Source: UBA9732 sp031935845 (GTDB taxonomy: Bacteria > Spirochaetota > Spirochaetia > Sphaerochaetales > Sphaerochaetaceae). From it: 9,578 nucleotides of DNA. The DNA is taken from the NCBI GenBank assembly GCA_031935845.1, contig JAJBWA010000152.1:1-9578 (forward strand). The letters are read 5' to 3'. Shown here piece after piece: positions 1 through 6,454 of this stretch; position 1 is the first letter of the stretch, and the number at the start of each line of letters is the position of its first letter. Both the position numbers and the translations under genes were made by a program. The notes under the pieces were generated by a model. It worked only from the letters and a program-made list of their open reading frames with translations, had not been told where the DNA came from and ran no database searches.

Positions 1-36
1 AATGACTCAAATGCCTCCAATCCCTCCAATGTCTCT
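1..36. repeat. 9-bp-period imperfect tandem repeat (left edge)
   Basis: Four consecutive 9-mers can be read: aatgactca, aatgcctcc, aatccctcc and aatgtctct. The repeat is imperfect and probably extends left beyond the window. It lies just past the terminator of the oad operon, in intergenic DNA. The unit differs from those at 4794-4853 and 9214-9443, but the 9-bp period is the same. The open frames across it have no sign of being genes. Confidence 0.6.
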
Positions 37-51
37 AACAGAAACCCAAAC

Positions 52-81
52 AAAAAGGGGACTGCACCAGGCAATCCCCTT
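52..81 (-). terminator. Rho-independent terminator of the oadGAB operon
   Basis: On the minus strand a stem AAGGGGA (plus 75-81) pairs with TCCCCTT (plus 55-61). An inner TGC/GCA pairing sits past one mismatch, and the hairpin runs into a short T-tract (plus 56-52). It begins 22 bp after the oadB stop codon, which is the expected place for the operon's end. Confidence 0.8.
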
Positions 82-103
82 ATATGCTGAATCAGATAGT
101 AAA

Positions 104-1360
104 TCAGCCGCCCAGAAGAGCAAGAACGGGTCTCATGCCGTTGATCAGCGGCTCCATGACGGGCACGCAGGCCATCAGCACACCGGCTGCAACTGCAGAA
201 CCGATGACGCCGGAGACGTTCGGTCCCATGGCATGCATGAGAAGGAAGTTCTGCGGGTCTGCTTCCTGACCGACCTTGCTGGCAACACGTGCTGCCATGG
301 GGACGGCGGAGACACCGGCGGCTCCGATAAGCGGGTTCACCGGGTGCTTCTTGTCGATCTTGTTCATCAGCTTTGCAATCAGGACACCCATTGCTGTTCC
401 CAGTGAGAATGCAACTGCACCGAGTACCAGGATTCCCAGAGTGTTGAGCTGCAGGAAGTGGCTGGCCTCCATCTTGGATCCGACTGAAAGACCCAGACAG
501 ATGGTGACGATGTTCATCATGGCGTTGGATGCAGTGTCTGCAAGTCTTGCCGTGACTCCGCACTCCTTGATGAGGTTGCCGAACATCAGGGCTCCGATGA
601 GCGGTGTTGCGCTGGGAAGCAGGAATGCACAGACCATGAGTACCGAGATGGGGAAGATGATCTTCTCAGTCTTGGAGACGGGTCTGAGCTGCTGCATCCT
701 GATCTTTCTCTCTGCATCCGTGGTCAGGGCCTTCATGATAGGCGGCTGGATGACCGGAACAAGAGCCATGTAGGAATATGCCGCCACCGCAATCGGTCCA
801 AGAAGGTCCTGTGCCAGACGCGTGGTGACGTATATTGCCGTAGGTCCGTCCGCACCTCCTATGATACCGATCGATGCTGCAGCATGCAGGTCGAAGTTGA
901 TTCCCGGGATGTAGGAGAGAAGCAGTGCACCCAGCAGAGCGGCAAAGATGCCGAACTGTGCGGCTGCTCCCAGAAGCAGTGTCTTCGGGTTGGCGATAAG
1001 CGGACCGAAATCGGTCATGGCGCCTACGCCCATGAAGATCAGGACCGGGAAGAGTCCGCTCTGGATACCGGCATCAAACAGGATCTTGATGAATCCTACG
1101 GCTCCCTGTGCACCCTCTGCAAGCGACGGATCTGCTCCGGCGATGTATGCAAACGGGATGTTGGAGAGCACGCAGCCCATTCCGATGGGGATGAGCAGGA
1201 GAGGCTCGAAGCCTTTCTTGATTGCAAGATAGAAGAGCAGGAAACCCACGAGGATCATGACGAAGTTTCCCCAGCCGAATCCGGCTGCGGCTGATTCCCC
1301 TAATCCCAGAAAACCGTAAAGGCCTGTGGTGTGCCACAGTTCAAGAAAATACTGTCCCAT
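104..1360 (-). CDS. oadB: Sodium-pumping oxaloacetate decarboxylase, beta subunit (OadB)
   Basis: This is the membrane subunit of the biotin-dependent Na+ pump. It decarboxylates carboxybiotin delivered by OadA and couples this to Na+ export across the inner membrane. The protein has 418 residues, within the usual family size, and is highly hydrophobic with many membrane segments. Family signatures are present: GGADGPT around residues 168-174, with the essential Asp at D171, and NPLIGAAGVSAVP from residue 342. In that second motif N342, G346 and S351 match the Na+-site residues known from Klebsiella OadB. The C-terminal MHAMGPNVSGVIGSA block is also typical. The ATG at 1358-1360 is preceded by GGAG (plus 1367-1370), which abuts the oadA stop TGA with a 10-bp gap, so translation is probably coupled. 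Homologous beta subunits serve methylmalonyl-CoA and glutaconyl-CoA decarboxylases. The adjacent OadA with a carboxyltransferase domain points to oxaloacetate. Confidence 0.95.
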   Translation of the reverse strand: MGQYFLELWHTTGLYGFLGLGESAAAGFGWGNFVMILVGFLLFYLAIKKGFEPLLLIPIGMGCVLSNIPFAYIAGADPSLAEGAQGAVGFIKILFDAGIQSGLFPVLIFMGVGAMTDFGPLIANPKTLLLGAAAQFGIFAALLGALLLSYIPGINFDLHAAASIGIIGGADGPTAIYVTTRLAQDLLGPIAVAAYSYMALVPVIQPPIMKALTTDAERKIRMQQLRPVSKTEKIIFPISVLMVCAFLLPSATPLIGALMFGNLIKECGVTARLADTASNAMMNIVTICLGLSVGSKMEASHFLQLNTLGILVLGAVAFSLGTAMGVLIAKLMNKIDKKHPVNPLIGAAGVSAVPMAARVASKVGQEADPQNFLLMHAMGPNVSGVIGSAVAAGVLMACVPVMEPLINGMRPVLALLGG

Positions 1361-1370
1361 CTGCTACTCC

Positions 1371-3479
1371 TCAGGCAATCGTCAGCAGGGCGTCGCCTGC
1401 AACTACCTGCTGTCCCTGGGAAACGGAAATCTTGGTAACTGTTCCGTCGCACGGGGCGTAGATCTCGTTCTCCATCTTCATGGCCTCCATGACCATGACG
1501 AGCTGGTTCTTCTTGACGCTCTGGCCTTCCTTGCACTCAAGCCTGAGGATCAGGCCCGGCATGGGAGCTGCGACAACCTGTCCGCCTGCGGGTGCTGCTG
1601 CGGGAGCTGCCTGCGGAGCCGGAGCTGCTGCCGGAGCCGGAGCGGCTGCTGCGGTTGAACCGATTGTGGCAAGGACATCGCCTGCAACTACCTGCTGCCC
1701 CTGGGTGACTGCGATCTTTCCGATGACGCCGTCACACGGAGCATAGATCTCGTTCTCCATCTTCATGGCTTCCATTACCATGATCAGCTGGTTCTTCTTG
1801 ACCGCCTGGCCTTCCTTGCACTCGAGTCTGAGGATCAGGCCCGGCATGGGAGCTGTGACATTCTGTGATGAAGTGACTGCTGCGGGTGCTGCAGAAGCGG
1901 CTGCAGGAGCTGCGCTCTGTGTTGCTGCAATTGCCTGGTGGTTGATTCCGGCTGCAACTGAAAGCGGATAATCGACACCGTTGACCGTTGCGCTCGTCTT
2001 GCCCAGCTTGACGCCGTAGGCCTTTCCGTTGACGGTGACGGTGTACTCGCCGGCCTTCTTTGCGGCTTCCTCTGCGGGATCAGCCTTGCGGACGCCGTTG
2101 ACCTTGGACTTTCCGGTGAGGAAGAGGATTCCCTTCTCCTTGCAGGATGCTGCGATGAAGATGTTCTCCTCGGTGACCTCGATGTTGTTGTCCTTGAGCA
2201 TCTTGATGGATGCCTCGCGTCCCTTTGCAGGATCGGCATCGTTGATGTCGACGACCTTCTTGGTGGTGGGCTCCTTCTTGAGCTGCTCGGCTGCAATCTT
2301 CACGACCTCGGGATCCGGAGCAACGGGAGTCTTTCCGAAATAGCCGAGGACCATCTTTCCGTAACCTTCGGCAATCTTCTTCCAGGGTCCGTAGATGACG
2401 TTGTTGAATGCCTGCTGGAAGTAGAACTGTGAAACGGGTGTGACCGATGTTCCGAATCCGCCCTTTGCGACTGTCTCGCCCATGGCTGCGACGATCTCGG
2501 GGTACTTGTCCATGAGGCCGTTGTCCCTGAGCATCTGGGTGTTGGCCGTGAGTGCTCCGCCGGGAAGCGGGAAGAACGGGATGTTCGGGTTGACCGTTGT
2601 TGCCTCGGGCGGCAGGAAGTAATCCTTCATGCACTCCTGGAAGACACTCTCTGCCTTCTGGATGGCGTGGATGTCCACTCCCAGGTCATAGTCGGTGCCG
2701 CGCAGTGCGTGCCACATGGTGACGATGTCCACCTGGCATGTTCCGCCTGAAACGGGCTGCATGGAAAGATCCAGCTGGGTTGCGCCTGCATCGAGGGCTG
2801 CCATGTACTGTGCAACGCAGCAGCCTGCGGTATCGTGGCTGTGCATGACGATCCTGACCTTGTCGCCGACGAGCTTGCGGGCTCTCTTGATGGTCTCGTA
2901 GACCGTCTTGGGTGTGGATGTTCCGGAAGCATCCTTGAAGCAGATGCTGTCGAACGGGATTCCTGCATCCAGGATGTTGCGCAGTGTCTTCTCGTAGAAT
3001 GCGGGATCGTGTGCGCCTGTGGTCTGCGGGGGAAGGCTCATCATCGTGACCGTGACCTCGTGCTTCAGACCTGCATTGTGGATGGAGTTTCCGCTGTCGA
3101 TCAGGTTGTCCACGTCGTTGAGGGCGTCGAAGTTCCTGATTGTTGTCATTCCGTGCTTCTTGAACATCTTGGCGTGCAGGTCGATGATGTCCCTGGGCTG
3201 TGAGTCAAGTCCGACGACGTTGACGCCTCTGGAAAGGGTCTGGAGGTTTGCATCGGGTCCTGCGACTCTGCGGAACTCATCCATCATCTCGAAGGCATCC
3301 TCGTTGCTGTAGAAGTAGAGGGCCTGGAAACGTGCTCCGCCGCCTGCCTCAAAGTGGGTGATGCCGGCCTTGCGTGCCGCATCGACTGCGGGCATGAAGT
3401 CCTTTGTGAATACTCTTGCTCCGTAGACGGACTGGAAGCCGTCTCTGAAAGCGGTACACATGAAATCAACTTTCTTCAT
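1371..3479 (-). CDS. oadA: Oxaloacetate decarboxylase alpha subunit (OadA) with two biotinyl domains
   Basis: This is the cytoplasmic carboxyltransferase plus biotin carrier of the Na+ pump. It moves the C4 carboxyl of oxaloacetate to biotin, releasing pyruvate. It has 702 residues, longer than the roughly 590-600 usual for one biotin domain. The N-terminal TIM barrel has FRDGFQS (D13), RNFDALND (115-122), FKDASG (K182, the presumed carboxylated Zn-ligand lysine) and HSHDTAG (H213 and H215, Zn ligands). A conserved carboxylase region follows to about residue 440. The C-terminus holds two biotinyl/lipoyl domains, each with EAMKMENEI (biotin lysines K573 and K668), separated by an Ala/Pro-rich linker of the kind that acts as a swinging arm. 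Some usual family motifs are altered: where WGGATFD is expected the sequence reads AGGGARFQ, and TMMSLPP replaces the CYT-type strand. The ATG at 3477-3479 has a GAGGTAGGA ribosome site overlapping the oadG stop. Pyruvate carboxylase subunit B is the main alternative, but the flanking oadG and oadB argue against it. Confidence 0.93.
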   Translation of the reverse strand: MKKVDFMCTAFRDGFQSVYGARVFTKDFMPAVDAARKAGITHFEAGGGARFQALYFYSNEDAFEMMDEFRRVAGPDANLQTLSRGVNVVGLDSQPRDIIDLHAKMFKKHGMTTIRNFDALNDVDNLIDSGNSIHNAGLKHEVTVTMMSLPPQTTGAHDPAFYEKTLRNILDAGIPFDSICFKDASGTSTPKTVYETIKRARKLVGDKVRIVMHSHDTAGCCVAQYMAALDAGATQLDLSMQPVSGGTCQVDIVTMWHALRGTDYDLGVDIHAIQKAESVFQECMKDYFLPPEATTVNPNIPFFPLPGGALTANTQMLRDNGLMDKYPEIVAAMGETVAKGGFGTSVTPVSQFYFQQAFNNVIYGPWKKIAEGYGKMVLGYFGKTPVAPDPEVVKIAAEQLKKEPTTKKVVDINDADPAKGREASIKMLKDNNIEVTEENIFIAASCKEKGILFLTGKSKVNGVRKADPAEEAAKKAGEYTVTVNGKAYGVKLGKTSATVNGVDYPLSVAAGINHQAIAATQSAAPAAASAAPAAVTSSQNVTAPMPGLILRLECKEGQAVKKNQLIMVMEAMKMENEIYAPCDGVIGKIAVTQGQQVVAGDVLATIGSTAAAAPAPAAAPAPQAAPAAAPAGGQVVAAPMPGLILRLECKEGQSVKKNQLVMVMEAMKMENEIYAPCDGTVTKISVSQGQQVVAGDALLTIA
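1376..1865. repeat. Tandem duplication of the biotin-carrier domain inside oadA
   Basis: The segment at about 1376-1580 recurs at about 1661-1865 with a constant offset of 285 bp (95 codons). The best-conserved core, 1461-1570 against 1746-1855, shows about nine differences in 110 bp when compared by eye. Synonymous positions are largely conserved too, so the copies are either a recent duplication or kept alike by gene conversion. Both copies keep the biotinylation motif and could both be functional. Confidence 0.9.
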
Positions 3480-3488
3480 ATTCCTACC

Positions 3489-3776
3489 TCAACTCCTGGA
3501 TTTTGCCATTGCGGCTGCGATGGCCACGGCGACTTCGGCATCGTTTGACGCCGCCGCGACTGACGGGGCAGCAGCGGGTGCCGCCACCTGAGCAGCCGGC
3601 TGGGCCGCAGGTGCCTTCTTCTCGAATTTCCTGACCACTTTGGAGACGCCTTTTGTGGTGAACACAAGGATCGTCAGGAACACAAAGACAATCGCCATTC
3701 CTAGGACAAGCAGGATAAGACCGTTGCTGATCTGGCTGGACAACTGCTCTGCAGGTAACTGTGCTAGTGCGTACAT
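3489..3776 (-). CDS. oadG: Oxaloacetate decarboxylase gamma subunit (OadG), small membrane anchor
   Basis: This small subunit assembles the decarboxylase complex by linking OadA to membrane-bound OadB. It has 95 residues with one N-terminal transmembrane helix (about 18-38, NGLILLVLGMAIVFVFL...), a basic stretch (KVVRKFEKK), an Ala/Pro-rich linker, and a short C-terminal segment ending AEVAVAIAAAMAKSRS. This is the usual OadG-family plan. I chose the ATG at 3774-3776 over the GTG six bases upstream. The AAGGAAG ribosome site (plus 3783-3789 region) is well spaced for the ATG but directly abuts the GTG. It is the first gene of the operon and ends 9 bp before oadA. Confidence 0.88.
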   Translation of the reverse strand: MYALAQLPAEQLSSQISNGLILLVLGMAIVFVFLTILVFTTKGVSKVVRKFEKKAPAAQPAAQVAAPAAAPSVAAASNDAEVAVAIAAAMAKSRS

Positions 3777-3808
3777 AGTCACTTCCTTAAAAGTTTTTGT
3801 TTCCGGCG

Positions 3809-3822
3809 CCGCAGGGATGCGG
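3809..3822 (-). other. Hairpin in the oadG leader
   Basis: On the minus strand, CCGCA-TCCC-TGCGG forms a perfect 5-bp stem with a tetraloop in the predicted untranslated leader, about 30 bases before the oadG start. No T-tract follows, so it is not an ordinary terminator. It could tune mRNA stability or be incidental. No riboswitch class is recognised in this short leader. Confidence 0.3.
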
Positions 3823-3861
3823 AACCATGGCGGGTCACAGGCCTGAGCCCGTTCTTCGCTT

Positions 3862-3890
3862 CTGATATATTACTTGTAATGAGAAGTCAA
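3862..3890 (-). promoter_or_regulatory. Probable sigma70-type promoter of oadGAB
   Basis: On the minus strand a -35-like TTGACT (plus 3885-3890) is followed by an AT-rich TAATATATCAG. With 17-bp spacing the -10 would be TATCAG (plus 3862-3867); with 15 bp it would be TATATC. The resulting leader is about 80 nt. The exact -10 is uncertain, but no other good promoter was seen between the serine acetyltransferase stop and oadG. Confidence 0.55.
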
Positions 3891-3912
3891 GGGCAATACT
3901 TCCCCGGTAGTT

Positions 3913-3924
3913 GTAAACGTTTAC
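3913..3924. promoter_or_regulatory. Perfect palindrome GTAAACGTTTAC, LacI/CcpA-type operator candidate
   Basis: The palindrome is 12 of 12 with a central CG, the hallmark of operators bound by LacI-family regulators including CcpA (cre-like TGWAANCGNTNWCA). It is preceded by T but followed by G, so it falls one base short of that 14-mer. Its centre lies about 60 bp upstream of the inferred oad start site, behind the -35, a position more typical of activation than of steric repression. It could also act on read-through from the upstream gene. The regulator is not encoded in this window. Confidence 0.5.
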
Positions 3925-3970
3925 GTAAGAGATTTGTTTTTCCGCTTACAGAATGATGCCAGATCTGGAG

Positions 3971-4762
3971 TCAGTTTCTGAGTATGGTGGAGTTTGCAGG
4001 TACGCTGTGCGTAAGCCAGACGTTTCCGCCTATGACGCTGTTGTCGCCTATGTGCGTGTCTCCGCCCAGTATGGTTGCTCCGGAGTAGATGACCACGCCG
4101 TTGCCGATCTTGGGATGTCTGTCCACGCCCTTGACGGGGTTGCCGTCTTCTCCCAGCGGGAAGCTCTTGGCTCCGAGCGTCACGCCCTGGTAAATCTTTA
4201 CATGCTCACCGATTACGGTTGTCTCTCCGATTACCACTCCCGTCCCGTGGTCTATGAAGAAATAGGGTCCGATGGTTGCGCCGGGGTGGATGTCGATTCC
4301 CGTATGGTTGTGCGCATGCTCCGTCATGATCCTGGGGATGTAGGGGATTCCCAGACTGAAGAGGAGATGTGCGATGCGGAAGATGCTTACGGCCTCGAAT
4401 CCGGGATAAGCGAGCATGATTTCGGTCTTGTCCCTTGCTGCGGGGTCTCCGTCGTAGGCTGCCTGGATGTCGGTCTCAAGGATGTCCCTGATGCCGTCAA
4501 GTCCTTCCAGTATGGCCTGCGTGAGTGCCTGTGAATCTGCATCAGGCTTGACCCACGGGATCAGCTCGTTGAGTATTTTCTCTGCCTCCACGCTGCTTTC
4601 GATTACGGTTGCGGCGGTGCACGGACATTCCTCGAAGATTTCCGGATACATTATGCTCCTGAGGCGTCTGATCAGAACCACAGTCTGATCCTTGAGTCCT
4701 GAATAACCGATGTACTTGCCGTTTACCATGCTGTCCATATCAGATGTGGATTCTACAGGCAT
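3971..4762 (-). CDS. Serine O-acetyltransferase
   Basis: Cytoplasmic enzyme that acetylates L-serine with acetyl-CoA to O-acetylserine, the precursor of cysteine. The protein has 263 residues. An alpha-helical N-terminal part (about 1-145) is followed by a left-handed beta-helix of hexapeptide repeats. Catalytic signatures match the CysE/EpsC family: HTGIDIHPGA (D157 and H159) and DHGTGVVIGE (D171 and H172), then VTLGAKS and the hexapeptide coils GVVIYSGATILGGDTHIGDNSVIGGN. Length and N-terminus resemble the EpsC-like branch more than E. coli CysE, but I do not assign a symbol. No clear ribosome site precedes the ATG at 4762. Internal ATGs at residues 9 and 12 are alternatives, so the start is uncertain. 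It is divergent to the Fe-S carrier gene and lies about 195 bp upstream of oadG on the same strand, with no strong terminator between. The C-terminal residue is Asn, not the Ile used by E. coli CysE to dock into CysK. Confidence 0.9.
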   Translation of the reverse strand: MPVESTSDMDSMVNGKYIGYSGLKDQTVVLIRRLRSIMYPEIFEECPCTAATVIESSVEAEKILNELIPWVKPDADSQALTQAILEGLDGIRDILETDIQAAYDGDPAARDKTEIMLAYPGFEAVSIFRIAHLLFSLGIPYIPRIMTEHAHNHTGIDIHPGATIGPYFFIDHGTGVVIGETTVIGEHVKIYQGVTLGAKSFPLGEDGNPVKGVDRHPKIGNGVVIYSGATILGGDTHIGDNSVIGGNVWLTHSVPANSTILRN

Positions 4763-4793
4763 GAGGGGAAATTGTAAATACGGCGGGCGGCGG

Positions 4794-4853
4794 GGCTGCT
4801 TCGGCTACTTCAGCTACTTCAGCTACGGGGGCTACTTCAGCCATCTTCAGCTA
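4794..4853. repeat. 9-bp-period tandem repeat in the divergent intergenic spacer
   Basis: Successive 9-mers are ggctgcttc, ggctacttc, agctacttc, agctacggg, ggctacttc and agccatctt, then a partial agcta. The array occupies much of the 144-bp spacer between the serine acetyltransferase and mrp starts. It ends where the mrp promoter begins, so copy-number change could alter the spacing of the divergent control region. Confidence 0.8.
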
Positions 4854-4882
4854 TTGCCGAACATGCGCATAAAAGATATCTT
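4854..4882 (+). promoter_or_regulatory. Probable promoter of the mrp-nudix operon
   Basis: TTGCCG (4854-4859) and TATCTT (4877-4882) are separated by exactly 17 bp, each matching 4 of 6 consensus positions. The expected start near 4889 leaves a short leader carrying the GGAG ribosome site at 4897-4900. Confidence 0.45.
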
Positions 4883-4906
4883 TCAATTGATTCATAGGAG
4901 AGCGAT

Positions 4907-5812
4907 ATGCCCAACGAGACTGAAATTCAGGAAATCAACATCCACAACAGAATGGAAAAGATAGACCGCAAGATACTCATCATGAGCGGAAAGGGCGGAG
5001 TCGGAAAGAGCACCGTCACGGTGAACCTTGCCAATGCACTGCTTGCAATGGGACACACGGTAGGTGTCCTTGATACCGATATCCACGGACCCAACATCCC
5101 CAAGATGTTCGGCTGCGAGGGAGCAATACTCCAGTCCAACGAGGAGGGAACAAGCATCCTTCCTGTATGTCCCAGGGAAGGGCTCAAGGTTGTGAGCCTG
5201 AGTTTTGCCGTAAGCGACCCGGATCAGGCCATAGTCTTCCGCGGACCGCTGAAGCTCAGCGTGATCAAGCAGTTCCTGGCCGATGTGGAGTGGGGCACGC
5301 TTGATTACCTTCTGATCGACTCTCCTCCCGGAACAGGCGACGAGCAGCTTGCCGTCTGCCAGAGCGTTCCGGACCTTACCGGTACCATCCTTGTGACAAC
5401 GCCGCAGCAGGTGGCCGTGCTGGATGCAAGAAAGAGCATCAGCTTTGCTCATCAGCTTGATGTGGAAATCATCGGCCTCATCGAGAACATGAGCTACCTC
5501 ATCTGCCCGGACTGCGGGAAGCACATCCAGATATTCGGCAAGGACGGCGGAAAGAACCTGAGCATGGAGCAGAAGATTCCGTTCCTGGGCGGAATTCCCA
5601 TGGAGCTTGGACTGCAGCAGGGTGAGGATCTGGGCGTGAACTGGATCGAGAGCAACCCGGACAGCGAGAGCGCAAAGGCTTTCAAGTCCATTGCGGAGCA
5701 CATCCACAGGACGGTCAAGTTCAAGCATACTCCGTATGTGCCCAACTTCGAGTCCTGCTCGCCGTCGGCATGTGCCTCATGCACTGCAAACTGCTCATCC
5801 AAGAAAGGCTGA
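4907..5812 (+). CDS. mrp: Mrp/NBP35-type iron-sulfur cluster carrier ATPase
   Basis: Cytoplasmic P-loop ATPase of the ApbC/Mrp/NBP35 family, which binds a bridging [4Fe-4S] cluster and hands it to apo-proteins. It has 301 residues and lacks the N-terminal MIP18/DUF59 domain found in many Mrp proteins. Visible motifs are the deviant Walker A SGKGGVGKST (27-36), the DTDIHGPNIP switch region (from about 57), Walker B DSPPGTGDEQ, and ENMSYLICPDCG with the CxxC pair that holds the shared cluster. The extreme C-terminus adds a second cysteine group, CSPSACASCTANC (C284, C289, C292, C296), which may bind another cluster or metal. The ATG at 4907 has TAGGAG six bases upstream. The Nudix gene follows after 9 bp, so the two are probably co-transcribed. 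The divergent serine acetyltransferase and nearby tRNA-Cys give a cysteine / Fe-S context by proximity only. Confidence 0.93.
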   Translation: MPNETEIQEINIHNRMEKIDRKILIMSGKGGVGKSTVTVNLANALLAMGHTVGVLDTDIHGPNIPKMFGCEGAILQSNEEGTSILPVCPREGLKVVSLSFAVSDPDQAIVFRGPLKLSVIKQFLADVEWGTLDYLLIDSPPGTGDEQLAVCQSVPDLTGTILVTTPQQVAVLDARKSISFAHQLDVEIIGLIENMSYLICPDCGKHIQIFGKDGGKNLSMEQKIPFLGGIPMELGLQQGEDLGVNWIESNPDSESAKAFKSIAEHIHRTVKFKHTPYVPNFESCSPSACASCTANCSSKKG

Positions 5813-5821
5813 GAGCCGGAC

Positions 5822-6454
5822 ATGAAGAAGCTGGACGAAACCACATTCCGTACGCTCGAAGACTCTCCGGATCCGGAACGACTTCTCTGGACCACGGAGG
5901 GGCGGTGCAATACTGCAAGGACAGTTCTCTTTGACGTAAACTCAGTGCACAGGAAAGGGCCCGACGGACGCGAGGGCGATTTCGTCGAGCTGGACTTCAT
6001 CCGCGGAGGCATAACGATCATCCCGTACTTCATGGGCTCCGACGGAATACCGCGCTTTGTCATGGAGCGCCAATACCGCCATGGTTCGGAAAGCGTGACG
6101 CTTGAGTTCCCCGCGGGGCTTGTGGAAAAGGGCGAGGATCCTGCGGATGCAGCTGCAAGAGAGCTTCTGGAAGAAACCGGCCTCAAGGCAGAAACGATAT
6201 CCTATCTCGGCACAGTATGTCAGAATTCTGCATATATGAAGTGTCCTTCGGTATTCTTTCTCGCAGAAGGCCTGACAGTTGTAACAGACATAAAGGACCG
6301 TCTGCTCGACGAGAACGAGCAGATAGACATCCTTACCGTGCCTGTTTCTCATGTGCTTGAGAACATAGGGGAAGGCGGCCTTACAAACGGTGCCGCAATC
6401 CAGTCCATCCCGTTCTTCCTCAGGGAAATGAGAAGACGGGGAATTACTTTCTGA
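5822..6454 (+). CDS. Nudix hydrolase, ADP-ribose pyrophosphatase-like
   Basis: Predicted cytoplasmic Mg2+-dependent hydrolase of a nucleoside diphosphate linked to another moiety. The 210-residue protein carries a perfect Nudix box GX5EX7REUXEEXGU at 99-121 (G99, then E105, RELLEETGL). The upstream RFVMERQYRHG and EFPAGLVEKGE context is typical of the ADP-ribose / NADH pyrophosphatase subgroup. The first 55 residues are less typical and contain no recognised domain. The ATG at 5822 follows the mrp stop by 9 bp with only a weak ribosome site, suggesting coupling to mrp. Its end overlaps the convergent alpha-galactosidase gene by 11 bp. ADP-ribose is the best guess, but substrate cannot be fixed from the box alone. 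Confidence 0.88.
   Translation: MKKLDETTFRTLEDSPDPERLLWTTEGRCNTARTVLFDVNSVHRKGPDGREGDFVELDFIRGGITIIPYFMGSDGIPRFVMERQYRHGSESVTLEFPAGLVEKGEDPADAAARELLEETGLKAETISYLGTVCQNSAYMKCPSVFFLAEGLTVVTDIKDRLLDENEQIDILTVPVSHVLENIGEGGLTNGAAIQSIPFFLREMRRRGITF

Noticed and set aside
3913..3950. Rho-independent terminator after the serine acetyltransferase gene
   Set aside because: Only a weak GTAAG/CTTAC pairing with a large loop and no T-tract was found on the minus strand; the strong palindrome there fits an operator better.
3953..4534. 193-codon plus-strand open frame opposite serine acetyltransferase
   Set aside because: It is the shadow of a well-supported enzyme on the other strand; its translation has no recognisable domain.
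4892..5728. 278-codon minus-strand open frame opposite mrp
   Set aside because: Antisense shadow of a clear P-loop ATPase with no domain signature or ribosome site.
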